NCBI GenBank assembly: GCA_947451875.1
Contig: CANGBE010000008.1
Span: forward strand, 1-16,833
Direction: 5' to 3'
Origin: Sphingomonadaceae bacterium
GTDB taxonomy: Bacteria > Pseudomonadota > Alphaproteobacteria > Sphingomonadales > Sphingomonadaceae
DNA length: 16,833 bases
Below, one piece after another: positions 7,667 through 15,299 of this stretch (position 1 is the stretch's first letter; the number at the start of each line of letters is the position of its first letter). The notes beneath the pieces are model-generated. The model had not been told where the DNA came from, ran no database searches, and was given only the letters and a program-made list of their open reading frames with translations. The position numbers were made by a program, and so were the translations under genes.

Positions 7667-8473
7667 ATGAAATTTACGGCGCAGGTTGCCGATTTCATCA
7701 CGGGCGGGCTCGATTTCGTCTCGCGGCGCATAGGGCGCTATGGCCGCTATGCCTTCCTCGACGCCAAGCAGCGCGAGCTGGGCGGGGTGGAGCCGATCGA
7801 GTTTGAAGCGATCCTGCTGACCTATCTGCTGGGGCGGAAGGACTTCTTCTTCGTGCAGGTTGGCGCACATGAGGGCGAGTCTGGCGATCCGCTGTGCGAT
7901 CTGGTGAAGCAGCGCAGCCTTCGCGGCATTTTGGTTGAGCCGCAGCCTGAAATGTTCGCCAAACTGTGCAGCAACTATGCCGGTTACCCGCAGCTGCACT
8001 TTGAACAGGCAGCGATTGCGCCTGCCGATGGAACAGTCGATTTCTTCCGTGTCGATCCCGCTTTCTGGCGCAAGCACAACCTCAATCCAGGCTCGGAAAG
8101 CGAGATATCCTCGCTCGATCCCAAGCAGATCCGCTTTCACGTCGAACTGTTCGGTGGCAAGGCATTGGCGGCCCGCGAGGCGGAATACCTCACCTCGGTT
8201 CAGGTCCCTGCGCTCACCCTGCGGACCCTGCTGGCGAAGCACGGGGTTGTGAAGTACGATTTGCTGCAGATCGACGCCGAGGGCTTCGATTACGAGATCC
8301 TGAAAATGATCGAGTGGGACAGCGCTCCGCCGCTGATCCAGTGGGAGACGGTCCACCTCAGCGTGTCGGATCGCGTCGCCGCATGGGATCTGGTGCGGAG
8401 CAAAGGTTATAGGTTGTTTGCGCCGAACAGCTACAACACGCTGGCCGTGCGCGAGAAGGAGCTTGCTGCATGA
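7667..8473 (+). CDS. FkbM-family SAM-dependent methyltransferase, copy 1
   Basis: FkbM-type enzymes are SAM-dependent methyltransferases, mostly O-methyltransferases acting on sugars or secondary metabolites; the substrate here is unknown. The 268-residue protein has the SAM-binding motif F-V-Q-V-G-A-H-E-G at 62-70, the acidic E-P-Q at 91-93, and the FkbM signature I-D-A-E-G-F-D-Y-E at 202-210. There is no signal peptide. The ATG at 7667 has a GGAG at 7654-7657 and follows lolD by six bases; a TTG two codons earlier is less likely. Its stop overlaps the glutathione peroxidase start as ATGA. It aligns without gaps with the second FkbM protein (8966-9829) over residues 1-261, at roughly half identity by hand count. 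Co-transcription with the Lol genes hints at envelope glycan or lipid modification, but that is inference. Confidence 0.88.
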   Translation: MKFTAQVADFITGGLDFVSRRIGRYGRYAFLDAKQRELGGVEPIEFEAILLTYLLGRKDFFFVQVGAHEGESGDPLCDLVKQRSLRGILVEPQPEMFAKLCSNYAGYPQLHFEQAAIAPADGTVDFFRVDPAFWRKHNLNPGSESEISSLDPKQIRFHVELFGGKALAAREAEYLTSVQVPALTLRTLLAKHGVVKYDLLQIDAEGFDYEILKMIEWDSAPPLIQWETVHLSVSDRVAAWDLVRSKGYRLFAPNSYNTLAVREKELAA

Positions 8474-8949
8474 AGACAATCGCCGATTTCACCGCTCGCT
8501 TGCCGAATGGCGAAGAGGTGAGCCTTGCCGACAAGCAGGGCAAAGTGCTGCTGGTGGTTAACACCGCCAGCAAGTGCGGCTTCACCCCGCAGTATGACGG
8601 GCTTGAGGCGCTGTGGCGCCAATACAAAGATCGCGGGTTCGAGGTTGTCGCCTTCCCCTGCAACCAGTTCGGCGGGCAGGAACCGGGCGATGCCGGAGAG
8701 ATCGAGAGCTTCTGCAAAGTGAACTTCGGCGTCAGCTTCCCGCTGATGGGCAAGATTGAGGTTAACGGCGACGCCGCGACCCCGCTATACCAGTGGCTGA
8801 AAGCAGAGGCGCCGGGGATTTTCGGCACGCAGAAGGTCAAATGGAACTTCACCAAGTTCCTCATCGGCCGCGATGGCAAAGTGGTGAAGCGCTATGCCCC
8901 GACCGATAAGCCGGGGAAGCTGGCGGCCGATATTGAGCGCCTGCTGTGA
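8470..8949 (+). CDS. Glutathione peroxidase-family thiol peroxidase
   Basis: This 159-residue protein reduces hydrogen peroxide or organic hydroperoxides in the cytoplasm. It is a cysteine (not selenocysteine) enzyme. The peroxidatic C36 lies in N-T-A-S-K-C-G-F-T, the conserved Gln70 in F-P-C-N-Q-F-G-G-Q-E, and Trp125-Asn126 in K-W-N-F-T-K-F. A second cysteine, C82 in F-C-K-V-N-F-G-V, sits at the position of the resolving cysteine of two-cysteine members such as yeast Gpx3 (C36/C82). This suggests a thioredoxin-dependent cycle rather than one using glutathione. The ATG overlaps the stop of the first FkbM gene (ATGA). The last 16 codons are repeated, in diverged form, at the end of the second FkbM gene. 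Length is normal for the bacterial family. Confidence 0.95.
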   Translation: MKTIADFTARLPNGEEVSLADKQGKVLLVVNTASKCGFTPQYDGLEALWRQYKDRGFEVVAFPCNQFGGQEPGDAGEIESFCKVNFGVSFPLMGKIEVNGDAATPLYQWLKAEAPGIFGTQKVKWNFTKFLIGRDGKVVKRYAPTDKPGKLAADIERLL

Positions 8950-8965
8950 CGTTGGAACATTGCTG

Positions 8966-9829
8966 ATGATGATACTGCGTAAGCTGGCAGACTTCATTTC
9001 GGTAAAACTCTACCGTTTGAGCATCAGGTTTGTCCGGTTGGGGGTTTGGGGCAAGCGTGAAACCCGTCAGGGCGACCTTGGCGGGGTCGGTCAACTGGAC
9101 TTTGCCGCGCTTGTTCTCGCTTGCGCCGGGCAAAATCCTGATTTCAGCTTCGTCCAGATTGGAGCTAACGACGGCAAGTCGGGCGATCCGCTGCCTGACT
9201 GTATCAAAACGTTCGACCTGCGCGGAATTTTGGTCGAACCCCAGTCAGGGCCCTTCGCCGCACTGAAAGCCAATTATGCCGGTCAATCCCGGCTTTCCTT
9301 CGAACAGGCGGTGATCGCCGAGACTGACGGTACGGCGCGGTTCTATCGTGTCGATCCGGGGTTCTGGCAAAAGCACAATCTTCCGCAAGGCAACGAAAGC
9401 GATATCTCGTCACTCAAGGCTGAACATATCCGGTTTCATATTGCTTTGTTCGGCGGGGAAAAGCTGGCCGCCCATGAAGGCGAATACCTGCGCTGGGACG
9501 ATGTTCCGGCGCTCACGCTGAACACATTGCTGGCTAAGTACCAGCTGCCGGAGCCCGATCTGCTCCTGATCGACACCGAAGGATACGACTATGCGATCCT
9601 GCAGATGGTCGATTGGCATAGTCCGCCAGCCATAGTTTATTATGAATCGGTCCATCTCAGCGACGCTGATCTCATTGCCTCGTTCGAACTGCTGCTTAGC
9701 AAGGGCTATCGCCTGTTTGCCGCAGATGGTTTCAACACGGTTGCAGTCCTTGAACGACAAGCGCCCAGACAGTTTCCGCCGACGACCAAACCGGCGAAGC
9801 TGGCAGCCGATATCGAGGCTTTGCTCTAA
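8966..9829 (+). CDS. FkbM-family methyltransferase, copy 2, with glutathione-peroxidase-like C-terminal tail
   Basis: This 287-residue paralogue of the gene at 7667 has the same motifs at the same positions: F-V-Q-I-G-A-N-D-G at 62-70, E-P-Q at 91-93 and I-D-T-E-G-Y-D-Y at 202-209. It is therefore probably active as a SAM-dependent methyltransferase of unknown substrate. Residues 1-261 align with copy 1 without a gap. Beyond that point copy 1 ends after seven residues, but this protein continues for 26, and its last 16 residues match the C-terminus of the adjacent glutathione peroxidase in 13 positions, ending at the same place. The start is ATG 8966 or 8969, with GGAA at 8953-8956 upstream and 16 bases after the peroxidase stop. 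An in-frame ATG at 8894 lies inside the peroxidase gene and would break the alignment with copy 1. Confidence 0.85.
   Translation: MMILRKLADFISVKLYRLSIRFVRLGVWGKRETRQGDLGGVGQLDFAALVLACAGQNPDFSFVQIGANDGKSGDPLPDCIKTFDLRGILVEPQSGPFAALKANYAGQSRLSFEQAVIAETDGTARFYRVDPGFWQKHNLPQGNESDISSLKAEHIRFHIALFGGEKLAAHEGEYLRWDDVPALTLNTLLAKYQLPEPDLLLIDTEGYDYAILQMVDWHSPPAIVYYESVHLSDADLIASFELLLSKGYRLFAADGFNTVAVLERQAPRQFPPTTKPAKLAADIEALL
9779..9829 (+). repeat. Diverged copy of the 3' end of the glutathione peroxidase gene
   Basis: These 51 bases, the last 16 codons plus stop of the second FkbM gene, align without gaps to 8899-8949, the last 16 codons plus stop of the peroxidase gene. By hand count 37 of 51 bases and 13 of 16 residues match. 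Both copies share the core K-L-A-A-D-I-E and stop at the same point. About half of the differences lie at third codon positions, consistent with an old duplication whose coding sense was kept. Confidence 0.75.
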
Positions 9830-9840
9830 AGTCCTGCCCC

Positions 9841-10995
9841 TCAGAGTCCGGACAGCGCGCCCGGATCGATTTGGGCTACGGCGGCTTTAAGCTCATCAAT
9901 GCTAGCCGCACTGCCATCAGCCTCAATCATGAAGCGCCCCGCAACAACCTTGCCGAATTTGCCTGAATGGCTGTCGTTGCGCCAGGCTTCGTTCTGGATC
10001 GCGCCATCGACTATGCCGGTCTTTTCATAGCCATTGGCATCCTGCTGACTGTGCTGGACCCCCATCGCAGATCCGATACCGGCCAGCGCGCCCATGGCTG
10101 CCATGTCCGTGATTTTTAGGCGAAAACTGTTGCTGCCAGAGGTGTAGGTGCCTTCAGCTTCGCTGCCCATGCCGCCCAACGCGTTGGCTTCCAATGCGGT
10201 GCGTTGATAGGCACCGATGGAGGCGGGCAGCAGAGCTTGCAGCTTGGCCGGATCAACCGCAGGCTTCTTGCTGGCGGCCTCCATGTCATTTGCTGCCTGC
10301 TGTGCTTTGCCCATATCAATCGCGCCAACACCCGGCACGTTGACCGTGCCTGAGACTTTGCCGTCGCTCTCTGAAAACGGCGTTGGCGAACCGCCGATCA
10401 TGCCAAGGAACGACGCGGAAACAGCCCCGACGACCATGTAGAGCACTATCGCGCAGACAATCGTTACCGCTGTATAGCCAACCGCCTTTTCCTCCGGGAC
10501 TTTCATCAACGGCGTTGCGCCAAGGTAATAGAGATAAAGACTGTACAGCCCGGCAAGGCCCAGAATTCCAAGGCCCGGCAACAGGCCGAATATGCCTGCC
10601 AGCCACGCAGCGATCGAGCCATAGACCACCAGCTTGAATGCCGCCGTCCGGTCTGAAACGCCGCCAAATTTCGGCGCCAGCCAGTCAGCAATCAAGGCAA
10701 GGACGATGATTCCGACAATGCCCAGCACATATTGGACGACCGCACCTGAAAGACCGGCCATCAGTCCGGGGTGCCAACTGATGCCGAGCGCGCCGTAACC
10801 AAACAGCTGACCATGCAGGAAGCCGGCTATCGGCCCAATCGCTGCGAGAGGCACTGCATAGCGCATGACCAGTTCGCTCGGCGATGCTGGCTCGCCCGCA
10901 ATCTTCGGCCATTCATCTTTCGGTTTCAGCAGGATCGCCTTGATCCGCTCGATCATTGCGCTGCGCCCTTCCGGGCTACCCAAGTTGTCATTCAT
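9841..10995 (-). CDS. YIP1-family membrane protein with C-terminal extracytoplasmic-type domain
   Basis: The 384-residue protein starts with a short cytoplasmic segment holding the typical I-L-x-x-P-x-x-E-W-x-x-I pattern (about 21-32). Five hydrophobic segments follow (about 46-66, 79-104, 119-140, 142-160, 173-198), matching the YIP1 (PF04893) layout. About 185 further residues form a soluble, small-residue-rich domain that I do not recognise and that probably lies outside the cytoplasm. The function of bacterial YIP1 proteins is not established. The ATG at 10995 is preferred because an AAGGGG lies seven bases upstream; an in-frame ATG at 11001 sits too close to it, and an extension to 11142 would run into the dnaE start. 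It is convergent with the second FkbM gene (11-base gap) and divergent from dnaE. Confidence 0.8.
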   Translation of the reverse strand: MNDNLGSPEGRSAMIERIKAILLKPKDEWPKIAGEPASPSELVMRYAVPLAAIGPIAGFLHGQLFGYGALGISWHPGLMAGLSGAVVQYVLGIVGIIVLALIADWLAPKFGGVSDRTAAFKLVVYGSIAAWLAGIFGLLPGLGILGLAGLYSLYLYYLGATPLMKVPEEKAVGYTAVTIVCAIVLYMVVGAVSASFLGMIGGSPTPFSESDGKVSGTVNVPGVGAIDMGKAQQAANDMEAASKKPAVDPAKLQALLPASIGAYQRTALEANALGGMGSEAEGTYTSGSNSFRLKITDMAAMGALAGIGSAMGVQHSQQDANGYEKTGIVDGAIQNEAWRNDSHSGKFGKVVAGRFMIEADGSAASIDELKAAVAQIDPGALSGL

Positions 10996-11140
10996 CGCCA
11001 TTCCCCTTACGCTGAGCAAGTTGACCCGTGGCTCGTTTTGTTGAGCATCACACCACATCCTGAAATGATTGCAAGCTTTTCCCCATATGGTCGTGGCTTG
11101 GTGCTTGATTGCAGGGTGCGGGCGGGGATAGCGTCGCGCC
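10996..11140. promoter_or_regulatory. Divergent intergenic region upstream of dnaE
   Basis: These 145 bases separate the starts of the YIP1-family gene and dnaE and should contain both promoters. A possible sigma-70-type pair for dnaE is TTGAGC at 11041-11046 with AATGAT at 11064-11069, 17 bases apart, giving a leader of about 65 bases. The match is only partial. The ribosome binding site of dnaE is weak: a GGGG at 11124-11127 lies 13 bases before the ATG. On the other strand AAGGGG at 11002-11008 serves the YIP1 gene. Confidence 0.3.
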
Positions 11141-14100
11141 ATGGCCTTTGCTCCTTTTGTCCCTTTGCGCGTATTTTCGAGCTACACCATGCTCGACGGG
11201 GCGATCGACCCCAAGGCGATTGCCAAGCTGGCCAAGGATCGCGGCTTTCCGGCGATTGCGATGTGCGATCGCAACGGGCTCTATGGCGCGATGTCCTTTG
11301 CCTCGGCCTGCAAGGACGCGGGAATCCAACCGATCATTGGCACCCTGCTTGGGCTTTGCCGGGGTGACGACAAGACGGTCGATAGTCTCGCCCTGTTCGC
11401 CAAGGACAATCAGGGCTGGGAGAACCTGTGCCACCTCGTCAGCAAGGCGCACCTTGATCGTCCTCTGGAGCGTGATCCGCATGTGACGCTGGGCGACCTT
11501 CGGGGTTACACCGATGGCCTGATCGCGCTCACCGCTGGCGGCGAGGGCGCGCTGGCGCGGCTCTTGGCAGAGGATCGCAAGGAGGCCGCCAATGCCTATT
11601 GCGCCGAGCTTGAGGCGCTGTTCCCGGACCGGCTCTACATCGAAATCTCGCGCCGCAATGACCAGATTGAAGAGGCGAGCGAAGAGGCGCTGATCGGCCT
11701 TGCCTATGCGCGCGATCTGCCGCTGGTCGCCACTAACCCCGCTAATTTTGCCGAACCGGGGTTCTTCGCAGCGCACGATGCCATGCTGTGCATCGCCAAT
11801 TCGACCCACATCGATGCCGCCGACCGTCCGCGTTCGAACCGCGAATGCTGGGTTAAGTCCGCGCCGATGATGCAGGAGATCTTCGCCGATCTGCCTGAGG
11901 CGCTAGCCAATACGCTGGTGATCGCACAGCGTTGCGCTCTGATGCCGCCCAAGCGCAAGGCGCTGCTCCCCAGCCTCGCCGGTGACAAAGAGGGCGAGGC
12001 GCAGATGCTGATTGCCGACGCGCGCGCCGGTCTTGAGCGGCGGCTTGTCCCCTATGGGGTGATGAGCGTGGAGGAGCGGCAGGTCTATTTTGACCGGCTC
12101 GATTTCGAAACCAATGTCATCAACACCATGGGTTTCGCCGGCTACTTCCTGATCGTGGCCGACTTCATCAAGTGGGCCAAGGAAAACGACATTCCGGTGG
12201 GGCCGGGGCGTGGTTCGGGTGCGGGCTCGGTGGTGGCCTGGGCGCTGACGATCACCGATCTCGATCCGCTGAAACTCGGCCTGCTGTTCGAACGCTTTCT
12301 CAACCCCGAACGCGTTTCGATGCCGGACTTCGATATCGATTTCTGCGAAACTCGCCGCGGTGAAGTGATCCGCTATGTCCAAGAGAAATACGGGGCAGAC
12401 CACGTTGCCCAGATCATCACCTTCGGCAAGATGAAGGCCCGCGCCGTGCTGCGCGATACGGGGCGCATCTTGCAGATGTCCTATGGGCAAGTAGACCGCC
12501 TTTGCAAGCTGATCCCTAACCACCCGACCGACCCCTGGCCGCTGCCGCGCGCTCTCAATGGTGTGGCCGAATTCAAGCGCGAATATGACAATGACGACGA
12601 GGTGAAGCGCCTAGTCGATCTGGCAATGCAGCTGGAAGGCCTGCCGCGCAACAGCTCTACACACGCTGCCGGTGTAGTGATCGGTGATCGCCCGCTGGCG
12701 CAGCTGGTGCCGCTCTACCGCGATCCGCGATCAGATATGCCGGTGACCCAGTTCGACATGAAATATGTCGAGGATACCGGCCTGATCAAGTTCGACTTTC
12801 TCGGCCTGAAAACCCTGTCAGTGCTGCACAAAGCGCGGGAACTGCTTGTCCGGCGCGGCATCGAGATCGATCTGGATACGCTCAGCTGGGATGACGAAGA
12901 CGTTTACCGCATCCTTCAAGCTGGTGACACGGTGGGCGTGTTCCAGCTGGAATCGGAAGGCATGCGCCGCACGCTTGCCGCCGTGAAGCCAACCAATTTC
13001 GGTGACATCATCGCGCTCGTTTCGCTCTACCGGCCGGGCCCGATGGACAATATCCCGCTGTTCGGGCGTCGCAAGAACGGGCTGGAATCGATTGAATATC
13101 CGCATGAAAAGCTGGCGAGCATTCTCTCGGAAACTTACGGCATCTTCGTCTATCAGGAACAGGTGATGCAAGCCGCGCAGATCCTTGCTGGCTACTCACT
13201 GGGTGACGCTGACCTTCTGCGCCGCGCCATGGGTAAGAAAGACCAGAAGGAAATGGATGCGCAGCGCCAACGATTTATCGCTGGCTGCAAGGAACTGTCG
13301 GGCATCGAAAAAGCCAAGGCCAACGAGCTGTTCGATTTGATCGACAAGTTCGCTGGCTATGGCTTTAACAAGAGCCACGCGGCGGCCTATGCCTTGCTCG
13401 CTTACCAGACTGCTTGGTTCAAGGCGCATTATCCGCACGAATTCTACGCCGCGTCGATGTGCTTCGATATGCACCAGTCGGAAAAGCTCAGTGTCTTCGT
13501 AGACGATATGCGCAGAAATGGCGTGACTCTGGCCGGGCCTGATATCAACCATTCCGAAGCCGAATACTCGGTCGACATGACCGATGAAGGGCTTGCCGTG
13601 CGCTATGGCATGGCCGGCATCCGCAATGTCGGCGAAAAGGCGATGGATGCCATCGTGGCCGAGCGTGAGGCGAACGGCCTGTTCACCAGTCTGGAAGACT
13701 TGTTCCGCCGCTCACCGCAGGGATCGATGAACCGCCGCCAGCTGGAAGGCCTTGCTGCCGCCGGCGCGCTGGACTGCCTGGAGCCGAACCGGGCCAAGGT
13801 ACTCGCCAATGCGGATATGCTGCTCGCCGTTGCTGATGAGGCCGAGCGCAGCCGCAATTCGGGGCAGGCCGCGCTGTTCGGTGGTGATGACCATACCCAG
13901 CAGGCGCTGCGGCTGGTCGAAGCCGAGCCTTGGTCCCGCGCTGAGCAGATGGCCAAGGAGCGCGAAAACTTTGGTTTCTATTTTGCCGCACATCCGGTCG
14001 AGCAGTGGCGGGCTATTGCCAATGCCAACGGATCGCGCACTTTTTCCAGCCTCATGCAGTCCGGCGTGTCCGGCGGTGGCGGCCGTATGCAGGCGGCGAT

Positions 14101-14614
14101 GGCGGCGATGGTGGAAGGCGTACAGCGGCGCAAGACCAAGCGCGGCAACGATTTCGTCATGGCTGAATTCTCTGATCCATCCGGGCAATTTTCGGCCTCA
14201 TGCTTTGAGGAATCGCTGGTCGAAAGCTTTCAGCAGTGGGCGCGCGATGGCACCTGTGTGCTGCTGCAAGTCGAACTGGATGCCCCCAGCCCTGACGAGC
14301 CGCCACGGGTGACTGTGCGCGGGGCGCGTCCGCTTTCGGAAGTGCGCGAATCAGCGCGGATGGAGCTGCGTTTTGAAGTCGACCGGGTCGAGGCCATGGG
14401 CGAACTATCGCTGCTTTTGCCAACTGGCGACAGTGCAACGGGCGAGGTCTATGCCACGCTTGTGCTCGGCCAGCGTCAGGAGCCGGTGCTGCGGCTGGGC
14501 AGCAATTTCATGCTCGACAGCGAAGTGGCAGAGCGGGTGGCGCTGATCGAGGGCGTGCACAGGGTTTCACTGGGCGCCCGGCGCGGCGCGGCGAAATTGC
14601 GTCTGGTGGCTTGA
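11141..14614 (+). CDS. dnaE: DNA polymerase III alpha subunit (replicative polymerase)
   Basis: This is the catalytic subunit of the replicative DNA polymerase. The 1157 residues are close to the length of E. coli DnaE. An N-terminal PHP domain (about 6-270) is followed by palm, thumb and fingers. The conserved G-P-G-R-G-S-G-A-G-S segment (about 354-363) is followed by the catalytic acidic motif P-D-F-D-I-D-F at 395-401, and the third catalytic Asp is D552 in K-F-D-F-L-G-L-K. A clamp-binding pentamer Q-A-A-L-F lies at 909-913, followed by an OB-fold region (about 980-1070) and a C-terminal domain. The full length and clamp motif favour the main replicative DnaE1 over the mutagenic DnaE2. The PHP metal-binding histidines are missing: the start reads F-V-P-L-R-V-F-S-S-Y. 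The domain is therefore probably catalytically dead and proofreading must come from a separate epsilon subunit. Confidence 0.96.
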   Translation: MAFAPFVPLRVFSSYTMLDGAIDPKAIAKLAKDRGFPAIAMCDRNGLYGAMSFASACKDAGIQPIIGTLLGLCRGDDKTVDSLALFAKDNQGWENLCHLVSKAHLDRPLERDPHVTLGDLRGYTDGLIALTAGGEGALARLLAEDRKEAANAYCAELEALFPDRLYIEISRRNDQIEEASEEALIGLAYARDLPLVATNPANFAEPGFFAAHDAMLCIANSTHIDAADRPRSNRECWVKSAPMMQEIFADLPEALANTLVIAQRCALMPPKRKALLPSLAGDKEGEAQMLIADARAGLERRLVPYGVMSVEERQVYFDRLDFETNVINTMGFAGYFLIVADFIKWAKENDIPVGPGRGSGAGSVVAWALTITDLDPLKLGLLFERFLNPERVSMPDFDIDFCETRRGEVIRYVQEKYGADHVAQIITFGKMKARAVLRDTGRILQMSYGQVDRLCKLIPNHPTDPWPLPRALNGVAEFKREYDNDDEVKRLVDLAMQLEGLPRNSSTHAAGVVIGDRPLAQLVPLYRDPRSDMPVTQFDMKYVEDTGLIKFDFLGLKTLSVLHKARELLVRRGIEIDLDTLSWDDEDVYRILQAGDTVGVFQLESEGMRRTLAAVKPTNFGDIIALVSLYRPGPMDNIPLFGRRKNGLESIEYPHEKLASILSETYGIFVYQEQVMQAAQILAGYSLGDADLLRRAMGKKDQKEMDAQRQRFIAGCKELSGIEKAKANELFDLIDKFAGYGFNKSHAAAYALLAYQTAWFKAHYPHEFYAASMCFDMHQSEKLSVFVDDMRRNGVTLAGPDINHSEAEYSVDMTDEGLAVRYGMAGIRNVGEKAMDAIVAEREANGLFTSLEDLFRRSPQGSMNRRQLEGLAAAGALDCLEPNRAKVLANADMLLAVADEAERSRNSGQAALFGGDDHTQQALRLVEAEPWSRAEQMAKERENFGFYFAAHPVEQWRAIANANGSRTFSSLMQSGVSGGGGRMQAAMAAMVEGVQRRKTKRGNDFVMAEFSDPSGQFSASCFEESLVESFQQWARDGTCVLLQVELDAPSPDEPPRVTVRGARPLSEVRESARMELRFEVDRVEAMGELSLLLPTGDSATGEVYATLVLGQRQEPVLRLGSNFMLDSEVAERVALIEGVHRVSLGARRGAAKLRLVA

Positions 14615-14684
14615 CGCTGGCAAGCTGTGGCAATCGCGGTTATCGCGAACCTGCCCGAGATTCGCAGGGTAATGGGGAGGTCGC

Positions 14685-15299
14685 ATGTCGGTTTTGACTT
14701 TGGTTCTGGCGCTGGCGCAAGCCGCACCTATGCCGCCTCTTGCGTCCGGCGAAGCCCCGCGCTCCTGGCGCGATCAGGTGTTTATTTCGCCTGCTGGTGA
14801 GCCGTTTCGTGCGCCGGAAGGCCAGCCTTATCCGGTGGTCACGTGGTTCAATCAGGCGGATCTGAATCACGATGGCAAGCTGAGCGAGGCGGAATTCATC
14901 GCCGATTTCCAGCGTTTTGCTACTGTGCTCGATGCCGATCGCGACGGGATCATCGAAGGCACTGAGATAGAGACTTATGAAAACGTCATGGTGCCGGAAG
15001 TACATTCCGGGGCAACGCTTTCCTATTCCACCGAAGGTGAAGGATCAAGCCACGGCCCGCCGGCAGACTCGCAACCAATGGGTGCCGGAAAATATGGCCT
15101 GATCAACCTACCAGAGCCGGTAACGGCGATGGATATGCGGCTAAATGGGCGGATAACCAAAAGCGATGTCACCAGCGCGGCGACCTATCGCTTTTCGCTG
15201 CTCGACAAGGACGAGCGCGGCTGGCTGACTCTGGCCGAACTGCCCGAAACCTATGCGCAGGGACACAAGGGGCAGGTTCGCAAACGGCGTCGGCGCTAA
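14685..15299 (+). CDS. Exported EF-hand calcium-binding-type protein
   Basis: This 204-residue protein has an N-terminal hydrophobic segment (about 1-14, ending A-Q-A-A-P) that looks like a short signal peptide. Two canonical EF-hand loops follow: D59 to E70 (D-L-N-H-D-G-K-L-S-E-A-E) and D83 to E94 (D-A-D-R-D-G-I-I-E-G-T-E). A degenerate third loop is at 150-161. A fourth at 174-185 (D-K-D-E-R-G-W-L-T-L-A-E) has Arg in place of the usual Asp/Asn/Ser at its fifth position. Calcium binding in the envelope is therefore likely, but the role is unknown. The C-terminus ends in a highly basic R-K-R-R-R-R. A strong GGGGAGG at 14674-14680 precedes the ATG by four bases. The gene follows dnaE by 70 bases, and its stop directly abuts the start of the DUF1330 gene. 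Confidence 0.85.
   Translation: MSVLTLVLALAQAAPMPPLASGEAPRSWRDQVFISPAGEPFRAPEGQPYPVVTWFNQADLNHDGKLSEAEFIADFQRFATVLDADRDGIIEGTEIETYENVMVPEVHSGATLSYSTEGEGSSHGPPADSQPMGAGKYGLINLPEPVTAMDMRLNGRITKSDVTSAATYRFSLLDKDERGWLTLAELPETYAQGHKGQVRKRRRR

Noticed and set aside
7424..8479. Open frame of 351 codons on the minus strand
   Set aside because: It lies opposite the end of lolD and all of the first FkbM gene, both with complete family motifs. It has no recognisable domain and is a typical high-GC antisense shadow.
11048..11809. Open frame of 253 codons on the minus strand at the start of dnaE
   Set aside because: It overlaps the dnaE N-terminal domain and the divergent promoter region and shows no family motif.
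11903..12523. Open frame of 206 codons on the minus strand within dnaE
   Set aside because: It is opposite the conserved polymerase core, including the P-D-F-D-I-D-F catalytic motif, and is explained as a shadow.
14634..14648. Inverted repeat TCGCG/CGCGA after dnaE, considered as a terminator
   Set aside because: The stem is only five base pairs, there is no T-run after it, and the next gene is on the same strand 70 bases on.
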